Shown piece after piece: positions 52,405-61,580 of a stretch of DNA of 64,000 nucleotides. The position numbers and the translations under genes were made by a program. The notes under the pieces were generated by a model. That model saw only the letters and a program-made list of their open reading frames with translations. It made no database searches and was not told where the DNA came from. The stretch covers positions 1 through 64,000 of the forward strand of contig NZ_JACJOO010000057.1 in the NCBI RefSeq assembly GCF_014695575.1. Reading direction: 5' to 3'. Each line of letters starts with the position of its first letter. Positions within the stretch are counted from its first letter, which is position 1. This DNA comes from Leptolyngbya sp. FACHB-8. Lineage in GTDB: Bacteria > Cyanobacteriota > Cyanobacteriia > Elainellales > Elainellaceae.

Positions 52405-53469
52405 TCACCCTGATTCCACAGGGTAATTAAGCCAGTCCATTACCTCCTGCCACAGCTCAGGAAATTGCTGCTGGCTGCGCTTCAGCCGTGCCATGCGATC
52501 GCCTGCATTAGGGCTGTCCGTATCGGCATACCAGCGATTTGCGGTAACCCAGTAGCCCGCTGTCCAACAGAGCGATCGCACAGCCGGGTAGGGCCCAAAC
52601 GCGACAAAATGCTGTCGAATTCGTTCCGCTAAATCTGCATCCTCCAGAGCTTCGTAATAACAGTGCAGGAAAAACTCGCGATCCTCGGCTGGCAGACGAT
52701 AATTGTGGCGGCGGCGCACCGTGACGGGAGAAAGAAAGTGACCCAAATCCCCAGCGGGGGAGCCAATTTCGGCCCACTCCCAATCCACCAGGTAAGCCTG
52801 TTGGGAATTGACGACCCAGTTTTCGTAGGTGTGGTCACTATGAACCAGACACTGGTGAGGGTAATCCGATAGCAAAGATTCAGCACTCAACCGCTGTTCC
52901 GCTTTCGCCAACACCGCCTCTAGCATTTTTACAATGTCAGCATCGGCATCGGCAGATTGCAGGTAGGGTTGAGCGTAGTCGCGTGATTCCTCAAAGAAGA
53001 GGGTGAGGGGGTGTGCGATCGTGGGTACATGGTGGCGCAACTCGTCCAGGGCATAGCCAGGGTTTTGAGGCAGACGATGGAGGTGAGCGAGGGTTGTGGC
53101 GCAGTGTTGGAGGTGCGATCGCCCATAATCTAATGGCCCTCCTTCCAGATAATTGGTAATTAAGTAGGTGTAATTAAAATCGTCACTGGGTTGTAGCTGG
53201 CGTGCCTGTAACTCATGACCAATACCCGATCCGCTCAAATAGGTGAGAATTTTCTCCTCAAACTGAGTTACGCGCTTGAAATCCCCTTCAAACCGTTTGT
53301 TGGGGGTGTTGACTGCAACCCGTATTAAACGATTTGAGTTGACGCGAAAAATTAGATTTGCTTCTCCATGGGCCATCAAGGTGAGGGTAAAGCCTTCTCC
53401 AAATCCACGTGTCTTTAGATGCTTATAGAGATGAGCTTGAATTTCGGCAATGTTTACACTATGACTCAC
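52405..53469 (-). CDS. APH-fold phosphotransferase (choline/aminoglycoside kinase-like)
   Basis: 354 residues. Small-molecule kinases of this fold phosphorylate choline, sugars, aminoglycosides or fructosamines. The catalytic loop HSDHTYEN (HxDxxxxN) sits near residue 213, and the metal-binding LVDWEWAEIGSPAGDLGHF about 20 residues later. The N-terminal lobe is present (GEANLIFRVNSNRLIRVA). No signal or membrane segment. Presence in a cyanobacterium gives no support for antibiotic resistance; a sugar, thiamine or choline-like substrate is equally possible. It is isolated, convergent with the channel gene. Confidence 0.83.
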   Translation of the reverse strand: MSHSVNIAEIQAHLYKHLKTRGFGEGFTLTLMAHGEANLIFRVNSNRLIRVAVNTPNKRFEGDFKRVTQFEEKILTYLSGSGIGHELQARQLQPSDDFNYTYLITNYLEGGPLDYGRSHLQHCATTLAHLHRLPQNPGYALDELRHHVPTIAHPLTLFFEESRDYAQPYLQSADADADIVKMLEAVLAKAEQRLSAESLLSDYPHQCLVHSDHTYENWVVNSQQAYLVDWEWAEIGSPAGDLGHFLSPVTVRRRHNYRLPAEDREFFLHCYYEALEDADLAERIRQHFVAFGPYPAVRSLCWTAGYWVTANRWYADTDSPNAGDRMARLKRSQQQFPELWQEVMDWLNYPVESG

Positions 53470-54240
53470 GTTAATTTCAACTAATTGAATAGATGAATGT
53501 GCTTATGCGTTTTTATTGTAGGGGTGGGCGAAGCTTCATGTAAGGAGGCAGTTGAGACCTAAGCTGTGTCCCATGCGAAGCGGTTGGTACAGTTTAGATC
53601 TTCTGTTTAATCAGGCTGAGCCATTTAAAAACGGTTTCTTGCAGAACAATACCTTCACCATTTTTTTCAAGCCCTTGATTTTGCAGGCGCATCGCGTCTA
53701 CAAATCAAGGGCTTGAAAAAAATGGTGAGCATATTGATAGAAAAGATATAGAAATCCTAAATGCTTTTTCAAGATGAGATAGGTACGACTCATCCCAACT
53801 GTTAAATCCTATGAAGGCGCTTTTCCTGTCATTTTATGGCGGAAAAACTATCTTTATAGGTTTCAGTAGGAGATCTGAAGCGGCTCAGATTCAAAATTGA
53901 ATTGAAGTTATTCCCTAATGGATGAGCTTTACTAAAATTAATTTTTGTTGGGCGATGCAATCCAAGGAAACTCAGTCTTGTGGCACATAGTGAATATACG
54001 ACAATAGTTAGGCTCATCAATAAAACATATAAAAATTGTTCTGTGCTGAATATTTGAAATTAAGAATTGGCAGCTATTCTGGCATTTCAGCTCATCAATA
54101 AATAGGTTCTATATTTGGATCAATGTATTTAGCATGAGCCTCATCATTTAATAGGGGTGCTGTTTCTCAAATCGTTGAGAAATACCTGAATTCAAATTGT
54201 TCTTGTACTCGTTTTAATTGATGTAGCCAAGGAGCATTCT
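53470..54240. other. AT-rich 770-base gap upstream of the Mn-catalase gene, no gene seen
   Basis: It holds the palindrome at 53655-53728 and then AT-rich DNA with no credible frame. It should contain regulatory sites for the catalase gene and the promoter of the minus-strand kinase. Confidence 0.5.
53655..53728. repeat. 27-bp-arm palindrome with 20-base centre
   Basis: Arms 53655-53681 and 53702-53728 are exactly complementary. The centre TGCAGGCGCATCGCGTCTAC looks like a worn stem extension. The arm core CCCTTGATTTTGC is shared with 48868-48942. Confidence 0.85.
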
Positions 54241-55230
54241 ATGTTTTATCACGTTAAAGAATTGGAGTTTAATGCACGAGTATCGGGGCCCGATCCTCGT
54301 TTTGCCAGTTTATTATTAGAGCAATTTGGTGGGCCAAATGGTGAATTAAAAGCCGCCATGCAATACTTTACCCAGGCTTTTGCAGCCCGAAAGCCTTATC
54401 CTGACAAATACGATATGTTGATGGATATTGCCACCGAAGAGTTGAGCCACCTGGAGATTGTTGGGGCCACCATCACAATGCTGTTGGATGGGGTCAATGG
54501 TGAGTTGAAAAATGCTTCCGAATCGACCTCATGGATGAACCTTCTGCCGAATCAGAAAGAGCAGATGATTCATCAGGCTATGACCAATCCCCAGTTTCTG
54601 CTACTGTCCGGTGGTGCTCCCCGGTTAACGGATAGTCAGGGAACGCCCTGGATGGGCTCCTTCGTCAACGCCAACGGGGATTTGACAGTGGATTTGCGAT
54701 CGGACATCGCCGCTGAATCCCGAGCCAAGATTGTGTATGAACACTTGATGCAATTCACTGATGATCCCTATGTTAAGGAAACCTTAGGCTTTTTGATGAC
54801 ACGGGAGATCGCCCACTACAAGATGTTCGCGTCGGCCCTGGAAACCATTGAACCCAACTTCCCACCGGGAGTTCTGCAAGGCGACCCCCGCTATACCCAT
54901 GTCTATATGAACATGTCCAATGGAGCCGATGCTCGTGGCCCCTGGAACCAAGGGCAAGGAGCCTGGGAATCTGGAGAGGAATGGGAGTACGTGCAAAAGC
55001 CCTATGAGCATGTCGTAGAGACGAAGGGCATGGTGGAGCAGCCTGTTAAGGGTAATAAGCATACCCTGGATGAGGCTCAGGAAAAGAGCCGTGCTCTGGG
55101 CAAGCAGCGCAGCCAAGAGGTGAAGTCATCCGTAGGGGGTGGCGCAAATCAATGGTCAACCTATCCCCAAAATGATTTGGCAAGTCCTAAAACGGTGGTT
55201 GACCCTGAGAGCCACGGTTCAGTAATTTAA
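54241..55230 (+). CDS. Manganese catalase
   Basis: 329 residues. It degrades hydrogen peroxide using a di-manganese centre rather than haem. Ligand positions are visible: Glu35 (GPNGELKAAMQYF), the Glu/His pair in EELSHLE (about 66-70), Glu167 (KIVYEHLM) and His192 (REIAHYK), matching the four-helix ferritin-like core. The C-terminal 90 residues are a longer hydrophilic tail. GGAG upstream supports the ATG. It has a 770-base empty upstream region and its own terminator, so it is transcribed alone. Confidence 0.93.
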   Translation: MFYHVKELEFNARVSGPDPRFASLLLEQFGGPNGELKAAMQYFTQAFAARKPYPDKYDMLMDIATEELSHLEIVGATITMLLDGVNGELKNASESTSWMNLLPNQKEQMIHQAMTNPQFLLLSGGAPRLTDSQGTPWMGSFVNANGDLTVDLRSDIAAESRAKIVYEHLMQFTDDPYVKETLGFLMTREIAHYKMFASALETIEPNFPPGVLQGDPRYTHVYMNMSNGADARGPWNQGQGAWESGEEWEYVQKPYEHVVETKGMVEQPVKGNKHTLDEAQEKSRALGKQRSQEVKSSVGGGANQWSTYPQNDLASPKTVVDPESHGSVI

Positions 55231-55288
55231 TACACTGCTTCAATCTCTGGGTGTATTTACACTAATTTACTGTGCTGAACAAATCTTC

Positions 55289-55322
55289 GAAGTCCGGCTC
55301 CTTAAAGGAGCTGGGCTTCTTT
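55289..55322 (+). terminator. Terminator after the Mn-catalase gene
   Basis: GAAGTCCGGCTCCTT pairs, with two G-U pairs, with AAGGAGCTGGGCTTC, followed by TTTTT. Confidence 0.75.
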
Positions 55323-55356
55323 TTCATTCGGGGCACGCTTTCCGTCCCCCAAAAAA

Positions 55357-55421
55357 GCTCATATTGCCGTGTGCTCCCTGCACGTCAACATGGGCGCTTG
55401 AGCTTATCCCAAATTGGGGTT
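55357..55421. repeat. Half family A element
   Basis: A worn GCTCATATTGCCGTGTG...CACGTCAACATGGGCGC hairpin followed by the outer end GAGCTTATCCCAAATTGGGG. Only one hairpin and one end remain. The intact copy 3 starts 12 bases further. Confidence 0.6.
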
Positions 55422-55433
55422 ACATATGGCTAT

Positions 55434-55557
55434 AACCTGAGTTCGGGTTAAGGGCGTTTTCGAGTGCCGCGCAACGCGCGGTACTCGAAAACGCTCATTT
55501 TGGCGTGCGCAGAGCGCACGCCAAAATGAGCACTTCAGCTTATCCCGAACTGAGGTT
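55434..55557. repeat. Family A two-hairpin repeat, intact copy 3
   Basis: Same orientation and length (124 bp) as copy 1. Loops are AAC and AGA. One stem change gives a G-U-type pair (CGGTACTCG against CGAGTGCCG). Confidence 0.85.
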
Positions 55558-55701
55558 GCTATAGAACGGGTTGTCTCTCTTTCAAAAAAAAACTGTGCAG
55601 GTTGCACAGTAGGGTTGGAGCTTATTTGGGAGATTCTTAAGCTCCGTTAGGAGTTTGTTTGGCTAAATAGTTGCACACAGTTTTGCTGCTCCCAATGTTT
55701 C

Positions 55702-57969
55702 TTAAACAGCAACAGCTTCTGTTTCTGTCTCTGTCTCTGTTTCGGCTATGAAGTCAGCTTCGTAATCGAAATCGGGCTCGATTTCGGGCTGGAGGCGATC
55801 GCGATCCTCGATAAAGTTGTAGTGATCCAGTGCCTCCATAATGCCCCAGGAGTAGTTACCCTTCGCGAAGTAGACTTTAGGATACTCGCGCAGTTTTTCA
55901 ACTTCCTGGCTGTAGTTGCCAACCACAACCGCCAGCGTGTTGCCAGCCAGCATACTTTCGTCATTGCCTGAACTTCCAGCAACCAGGAAACGGTCAATCG
56001 CCAGATTCCACTTCATTGCGCAATACCGAATGGCATTACCCTTGGAAGCTCGGATAGGCAGCAGGTCGAGGTACATGCTGTGGCTGAAGATGCCATTGAT
56101 ATGCAGCCGCCGCCGCCGCAAATGTTGCATCATCTCGTTATAGCTGGGAGCCTTGCTGGCATCGACAAAGTAGCTGAGCTTGTACTGGCCCTGGCACTCA
56201 TCAGGCTGTAGCTCAATACCGGGTAATTCTGCCATCGCTTGCCGCACAGCGTCGGGTTGCCAGCGATAGTTGATGTGCCGCGCCCAATTGGGATCGGGAA
56301 TGACCTGAGGGCCGTAGTAGATTTCCGAACCCGTTGAAGCAATCAGCACATCCGGCATGGGGAACTGCCATTCGCCCAACATTGCCAACGCACTGGTGAG
56401 CGATCGCCCTGTGGCAATCCCAATTCCCGTCGTGCCGCCCTCTTGATTGAGCCGCTGAATCAGCTGTTGCAGCGCTGCATGATCACCCAACAAGGTATTG
56501 TCGATTTCGCAGACCAGATAGCGATCGGCGTTCATCAAACGGTTCATGCTGGGCATATTCCATGCTTGAGATGTCGCTGTTTTTTCCACCGTGAGGTAGC
56601 TCAAGGGGGACTGCACACGCCGCTGGGGCAGCTGGCGCAGGTGCTCCAGGTAGCGCTCCACATGGCTCTTCCAGGAGAAGTTTTGGCGTACACGATTGAG
56701 GCCGTTGGTTGACCACTGTTGCCATTGTTCGGTGTCGGTTAATGCCTGGCGCAGAGCGGCTTGAATATCCGCAATATCGAGAGGATTGATTAACCGCCCG
56801 TTATCACAGGCTGCCAGAATGTCGCGAGGGCCACCATCTGCCGTGGCAATGATCGGCGTTCCACAAGCCGTCGCCTCAATGAGAGTCAATCCAAAGGGCT
56901 CGGTTAGCGCTGGGTTGATAAATACGCCCCGAGTCTTGGTTGTGAGACGGTATAAATCAGGCACCTCTTCCGACTTGTGATGTTTTGGATAGGCTACTTT
57001 TCCGTAGAGATCATAGCGGTCGATCAGCCGGAAAATATCAGCCATCACCTTGCGGGGGCCAGATTCCATCTGATTGATGTCATCCCGGTTACCGAGCACT
57101 AACACAAGATTCGCCAGTTTTTGAAGTTCTGGATCTTGACCGTAGGCTTCCACCAGACCGGCCACGTTTTTCCGCATAGCTGCACGAGACAAAGCCAAAA
57201 TAATAGGCTTGTCTGGTTCTCGTAGAAAGCGCTTCAAATCATCAAAAATGGGTGGCTCAACCCAATCATCTCCAGCCGGGTAAAACCGCTTCAGGGAAAC
57301 ACCCGGGGGAATTACCACCATGCGATCGGGCTGGTATTGGTCGTAGATGCCGTACTGATCGGTTACTTCCTGATGGGTGCTGGCAATGATTAGAGAAGCA
57401 CTGGCCAGAGTTTTTTCTTCTGCTTCAATACGAGTGCTGATATGAAAGTGTTCTTCGACAGCTTCAGGCTTGGTGCCTTGCTCTAAAAGGCGATCGCGCT
57501 TCACGCGCCCCAAAGAATGGCCGGTGTGAACTTGGGGAATCCCCAGCCACCCGGCCACTCGGCAACCCACATATCCGGCATCAGCATAGTGAGTATGAAT
57601 TACATCTGGAACACGGCCTACTTGCCGAATATGCCGCACCATTTCATCGGCGAAACTATCAAGATGAGGCCATAAAACCTCTTTGCGTAAGTAGCGGCGA
57701 GGACCGCAGTTAAGACGAACAATCTGCGCTTTTTCACAAATCTTTTCGATGGGTTGCGCGTAATCTGGACTGACTTTTGGATCGTTGACTAAACGTGTTA
57801 CCAGATCGACCCGATCAACTAGGGGATTTTCAGCCAGCGCTTGAGCAAGTTCTACTACGTATTTGGTTTGTCCTCCGGTATCGGCATCCCGGCCAAGTTC
57901 CAGATTATGCCCTCGAATCAAACCATGAACGCTGACAAGTAAGATGTACAACCCTGCGGGTTTTGACAT
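55702..57969 (-). CDS. spsA: Sucrose-phosphate synthase with HAD-like C-terminal domain
   Basis: 755 residues. It joins UDP- or ADP-glucose and fructose 6-phosphate to sucrose 6-phosphate, the osmolyte pathway of cyanobacteria. The GT4 domain (residues 1-450) shows VHGLIRGHNLELGRDADTGG, HTGHSLGRVKRDRL and the donor-binding EPFGLTLIEA. The C-terminal part (about 480-710) is a sucrose-phosphatase-like HAD domain, but its first motif reads CEIDNTLL, with Glu in place of the nucleophile Asp of DxDxT, so phosphatase activity is doubtful. The last dozen residues are a TETETETEAVAV tail made by a short CTCTGT-type DNA repeat. GGAGG precedes the ATG. Confidence 0.93.
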   Translation of the reverse strand: MSKPAGLYILLVSVHGLIRGHNLELGRDADTGGQTKYVVELAQALAENPLVDRVDLVTRLVNDPKVSPDYAQPIEKICEKAQIVRLNCGPRRYLRKEVLWPHLDSFADEMVRHIRQVGRVPDVIHTHYADAGYVGCRVAGWLGIPQVHTGHSLGRVKRDRLLEQGTKPEAVEEHFHISTRIEAEEKTLASASLIIASTHQEVTDQYGIYDQYQPDRMVVIPPGVSLKRFYPAGDDWVEPPIFDDLKRFLREPDKPIILALSRAAMRKNVAGLVEAYGQDPELQKLANLVLVLGNRDDINQMESGPRKVMADIFRLIDRYDLYGKVAYPKHHKSEEVPDLYRLTTKTRGVFINPALTEPFGLTLIEATACGTPIIATADGGPRDILAACDNGRLINPLDIADIQAALRQALTDTEQWQQWSTNGLNRVRQNFSWKSHVERYLEHLRQLPQRRVQSPLSYLTVEKTATSQAWNMPSMNRLMNADRYLVCEIDNTLLGDHAALQQLIQRLNQEGGTTGIGIATGRSLTSALAMLGEWQFPMPDVLIASTGSEIYYGPQVIPDPNWARHINYRWQPDAVRQAMAELPGIELQPDECQGQYKLSYFVDASKAPSYNEMMQHLRRRRLHINGIFSHSMYLDLLPIRASKGNAIRYCAMKWNLAIDRFLVAGSSGNDESMLAGNTLAVVVGNYSQEVEKLREYPKVYFAKGNYSWGIMEALDHYNFIEDRDRLQPEIEPDFDYEADFIAETETETETEAVAV

Positions 57970-59055
57970 AGGTGTTTTATCCTCCTTGGACTAATCACTG
58001 CGAAGAGCGTCAGTCACTTTGTGATCACCGAAACTTGACGTTGCCCGTGCGTTTTCAAAGTAGTTGGGATTTACGGGTAATTATATAGATTTGATAAGAT
58101 TCTGCCGTTATCTTGCTAGTTTCGCTTCACTCCAAGGAAATACATCACGCGGAAACAGAGGCATAGACTGGCATTCAACCTTTGATGAGAATGTATTACA
58201 ATTTGTTGCTGAGCTCGATAGATGCAACGTGAAGGGTAAATTTCTAAAAAACTTTTTTGTGTTTGTGCCCTACAAAGGCGTGTCATATTTATTACATTCA
58301 AGCCAATTAACCCGTAATTCCTCTTAAGAATTATGGAATTTAAGAATTGCTTAATGATGTATGAAATCTCTTTCTGCTTAGTCGGTATTTCTGAATACTA
58401 TAGTTGGTCGAGTGAGGTACAAGAGAGGGGTGTAGAATTTCATTCCTCTCTCGTATCTCGACAGATTGGAAAGGGATATCAGTAGCTCAATTCAATTAAA
58501 TCCAGACTCTAAAATGCTGTGCCACCCGCCCTCTCTATAAAGATATTCGAGTTAATTAAACAAGGTAGTGGATGGAGCTTAGCCCTACACGCTACCTTCC
58601 TTGTGAACCAACGTGCCGTATAGCTGTTCTGAGCTTGGCAACTCTGCTTGTTCTTGGAAAGCTAAATGATAGGCCTTGGGAAAACCAAAATTCATAATGT
58701 AACTCTTCTCCTTTGATGGAATAAGGAGGAGCTAAAACAGGCATGTTTCCCGGTTGGAAACTGCTCAGCCCGATCCTGTGCCTGTAATAGACTTCGCCCA
58801 GGCACTCGTAAGCACAAGATGTACCCATTGGCCGTCTGATAAATTCAGTCGAATGGACGGATCAGTTTGTGTACGAGCACTTCAACAAAGTTCCTTACGC
58901 GGGCTCTTAAATCCGTCCCCACGGCGTGAAAGCTGTGTTGGAGGAAATTTTTAACCAATTTGAGGGGGGATTTAGAACGTTAATTTCCGTATGCTGTACA
59001 TACGAAAATGACTGATTCATGATTGTTTCTTACCCATGTTTCGTGCACTCGGGTT
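57970..59055. other. 1.1-kb region without a convincing gene
   Basis: It lies between the divergent sps and acyltransferase genes. There is one imperfect inverted repeat near 58409-58460 (CAAGAGAGG ... CCTCTCTCGTATCTCG). Open frames of 60-88 codons here show no motif, ribosome site or codon preference. It may contain regulatory sites for osmotic control of sps and the acyltransferase promoter. Confidence 0.45.
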
Positions 59056-60462
59056 ATGCCTCAAACCATTCGACAGGTTTATCCTGGATTAAATCCTCTG
59101 CCCTCTGCGTACAATCCGGTTGTGGTGCGATTGGTGCATGCCTTTCTGCCCCTCGTGATGCGATTTCGCACACGGCCCTGGTTACCCGCAGGTATTACCA
59201 GGGTTGACGTAAGCAACCCAGAACGATTGGCTAGCCTATATCAACAATTTCAGGCTGGGAAGGTTCGCTTCATGCTGGCCTTTCGCCATGTGGAGGTGGA
59301 TGATCCCCTTTCCGGGTTGTATATGCTTTCCCGAATGATTCCCAAAGCAGCTCGGGAGAAAGGTGTGAAGCTGCGCTCCCCTTTGCACGTCCACTTCCTT
59401 TTCGATCGCGGGATGCCGCTTTGGGGTGGCCCCTGGTTGGGGTGGCTGCTGTCCCGAATGGGTGGTGTCTCGGTGCATCGGGGTAAGCATCCTGATTGGC
59501 AGGCTCTCCGCACCTCTCGGGAGTTGATGCTAAATGGAGAACTTCCATTTGCGATCGCCCCCGAAGGTGCCACCAATGGTCACAGCGAGATCCTGGGACC
59601 CCTGGAACCGGGTGTTGCCCAAATGGGTTTCTGGTGCGCTGAAGATCTGCAAAAGGCTGGCCGCCCCGAAACAGTGTGGATTGTGCCCATTGGAATTCAA
59701 TATCACTACATTGGCGCTCCCTGGCATAATCTCGATCGCCTGATGACCCAGTTGGAAACCAACATGGGCCTTCCTCCCCAACCCCTCGAACCCCTCGCCG
59801 ATGACCAACGGCCCGATGCGTATTACAAGCGCCTTATCCGGCTAGGGGAGCATTTCCTGACCAAGATGGAGCAGTTCTACAGCCGCTTCTACCATCGCCC
59901 CCTTCCTCCTAAAGACCTTCCCCCCGATGCACCTAACATCACCCGACGTTTGCAAGCCCTCCTGGACGAAGCCCTGAAGGTTTCGGAAGAGTACTTCGGT
60001 GTTTCATCCAAGGGCAATCTTTCCGAACGCTGCCGGCGCTTGGAGGAAGCGGCGTGGACCTATATTTACCGAGCGGATGTGAGCGATCGCAACGCCCTCT
60101 CTCCCATCGATCGCGGTCTGGGTGACTGGCTTGCCGAAGAAGCCAGCCTGCACGACACTCACATGCGCCTGGTAGAAAGCCTGGTGGCCGTCACTGGCTC
60201 CTACGTCAAAGAAAAACCCTCCTTCGAACGTTTTGCCGAAATCACTCTGCTACTGTTCGACGCTACAGCTCGTATTCGCGGCGACAAATATCCCCGCCGT
60301 CCCCGTTTGGGCTACCGCCGCTGTCAAATGACCGTCAGTGAACCTATTTGCGTGAGCGATCGCTTTCCTGATTACCAGACCAGTCGCCGGGCTGCACGGG
60401 ATGCCATCAACACACTCACAACGGATCTCCAGCATGCTCTAGAAGCGACGATTGAGTCGTGA
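59056..60462 (+). CDS. 1-acyl-glycerol-3-phosphate acyltransferase-like protein (LPLAT)
   Basis: 468 residues from the ATG at 59056; an earlier in-frame start at 59023 adds 11 unsupported residues. LPLAT enzymes acylate lysophosphatidic acid or related lipids at the membrane. The catalytic HX4D is FRHVEVDD (His78, Asp83) and the glycerol-3-phosphate binding motif is FAIAPEGATN (about 165-174). The C-terminal 220 residues form a helical extension (RLEEAAWTYIYRADV and others) seen in a long cyanobacterial subgroup, larger than the 200-250 residues of PlsC. It is convergent with the isoaspartyl peptidase gene, 12 bases apart. Confidence 0.82.
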   Translation: MPQTIRQVYPGLNPLPSAYNPVVVRLVHAFLPLVMRFRTRPWLPAGITRVDVSNPERLASLYQQFQAGKVRFMLAFRHVEVDDPLSGLYMLSRMIPKAAREKGVKLRSPLHVHFLFDRGMPLWGGPWLGWLLSRMGGVSVHRGKHPDWQALRTSRELMLNGELPFAIAPEGATNGHSEILGPLEPGVAQMGFWCAEDLQKAGRPETVWIVPIGIQYHYIGAPWHNLDRLMTQLETNMGLPPQPLEPLADDQRPDAYYKRLIRLGEHFLTKMEQFYSRFYHRPLPPKDLPPDAPNITRRLQALLDEALKVSEEYFGVSSKGNLSERCRRLEEAAWTYIYRADVSDRNALSPIDRGLGDWLAEEASLHDTHMRLVESLVAVTGSYVKEKPSFERFAEITLLLFDATARIRGDKYPRRPRLGYRRCQMTVSEPICVSDRFPDYQTSRRAARDAINTLTTDLQHALEATIES

Positions 60463-60474
60463 TGGGCGATCGCC

Positions 60475-61410
60475 TTAACAAAATCCTGTTACAACACCCG
60501 TATCCAACGACAACGTGTCGCCTTTCGCATCGCCTGTGTGATACGCTGCCAGCAACACCTCGCTGGTTTTGCCCCAGGAAATCGTTCCGTCGTGGGAGAG
60601 GGCGATCGCCCCGAAATCTCGCTGTCGGCTTCCCGCCTCCTGGAAGGAACGCCCCATTGCTTCCCCAAGGGGCAGACCGTCCGTCACGCGAACCACAATA
60701 CGAGCGGCCAAACATTCATCAATAATGTCTTCACCAATGCCGGTGCAACTTACGGCTGCATGGGCGTTAGCATAATTTCCCGCAGGTGTGGCCGAGTCGC
60801 TCACCCGACCAATGCGCTCAAAGCCCTTGCCTCCTGTGGATGTGCCCACCGCCAAGCGACCTTCTGAGTCCAACGCCACCACACCGATCGTGCCTCGCCC
60901 AGGCTCGGAGGCAAGTTCGGGTTCCGCTATGACCCCAGCCATTTCATGGGAAAAATTATTGTTCCGTTCTGCCATCCACTCCTGTAAGCGAATATCTGTC
61001 AGGGGGTCATAAATGGGTTTGCCTAACTCTCGCAGCAGTTCAGCAGCTCCATTGTCGGAAAGAACGCGATCGCTACCCTCTTGCAAAAACTGTGCCAACT
61101 CAATGGGATTCTTCACTCGCGATACGTTGATCACACCGCTAAATCGCTGAATCAGCCCATCCATGAGCGATGCACTCATCCGAATTTGCCCGTCTGACTG
61201 CAACACTGAGCCCGTCCCAGCGTTGAAGCGGGGATTGTCCTCCATCAATCGGCATCCTAAAACGACTGCCTCTTTGGCCGAACTCCCCGCCTTCAACAGG
61301 GCATAAACCTTATCAATGGCATCGAACAAGGCCGTGCGAACGGCCTCCTCGCCGCCTTTGCCCCGCAAGGAACTTCCGGCTCCGCCGTGGATGATCAGTT
61401 TAGGTTGCAT
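60475..61410 (-). CDS. Isoaspartyl peptidase / L-asparaginase (Ntn hydrolase)
   Basis: 311 residues from the ATG at 61410. The precursor cleaves itself to expose an N-terminal Thr that acts as nucleophile; this is Thr174 in GRGTIGVVAL. It removes beta-aspartyl residues from damaged peptides and hydrolyses asparagine. The N-terminal HGGAGS and the GNCGTG-like TSTGG (VGTSTGGKGFERIGRV) further support the type 2/III family. No signal peptide. No operon partner. Confidence 0.92.
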   Translation of the reverse strand: MQPKLIIHGGAGSSLRGKGGEEAVRTALFDAIDKVYALLKAGSSAKEAVVLGCRLMEDNPRFNAGTGSVLQSDGQIRMSASLMDGLIQRFSGVINVSRVKNPIELAQFLQEGSDRVLSDNGAAELLRELGKPIYDPLTDIRLQEWMAERNNNFSHEMAGVIAEPELASEPGRGTIGVVALDSEGRLAVGTSTGGKGFERIGRVSDSATPAGNYANAHAAVSCTGIGEDIIDECLAARIVVRVTDGLPLGEAMGRSFQEAGSRQRDFGAIALSHDGTISWGKTSEVLLAAYHTGDAKGDTLSLDTGVVTGFC

Positions 61411-61580
61411 GGTAGTCAATGTGTAGAGAAGTGAAAGGAAAAATGAAGTCAAACGAACGCTTTTAGGCCATCAGGAAATGATGAGATCCTATCTGTGTGA
61501 GCCTACAAAAAGAGTTCCCAAACGAACGATGGCTATTATCTGACAAATATTGAGGGGTGAGTAGGTGCGATCGGGTGACT

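Noticed and set aside
52405-53469. Aminoglycoside resistance for the APH-fold protein
   Set aside because: The fold also covers choline, thiamine and sugar kinases, and nothing in the context points to resistance.
6019-55607. Open frames coding for a peptide that begins SVRDKLKCSFWRA at three places (6019-6267, 49882-50265, 55404-55607)
   Set aside because: All three are simply the family A repeat read through its palindromes. The similarity comes from the DNA repeat, not from a protein.
58064-58828. Short frames in the 1.1-kb gap before the acyltransferase gene
   Set aside because: No recognisable protein features and no start signals.
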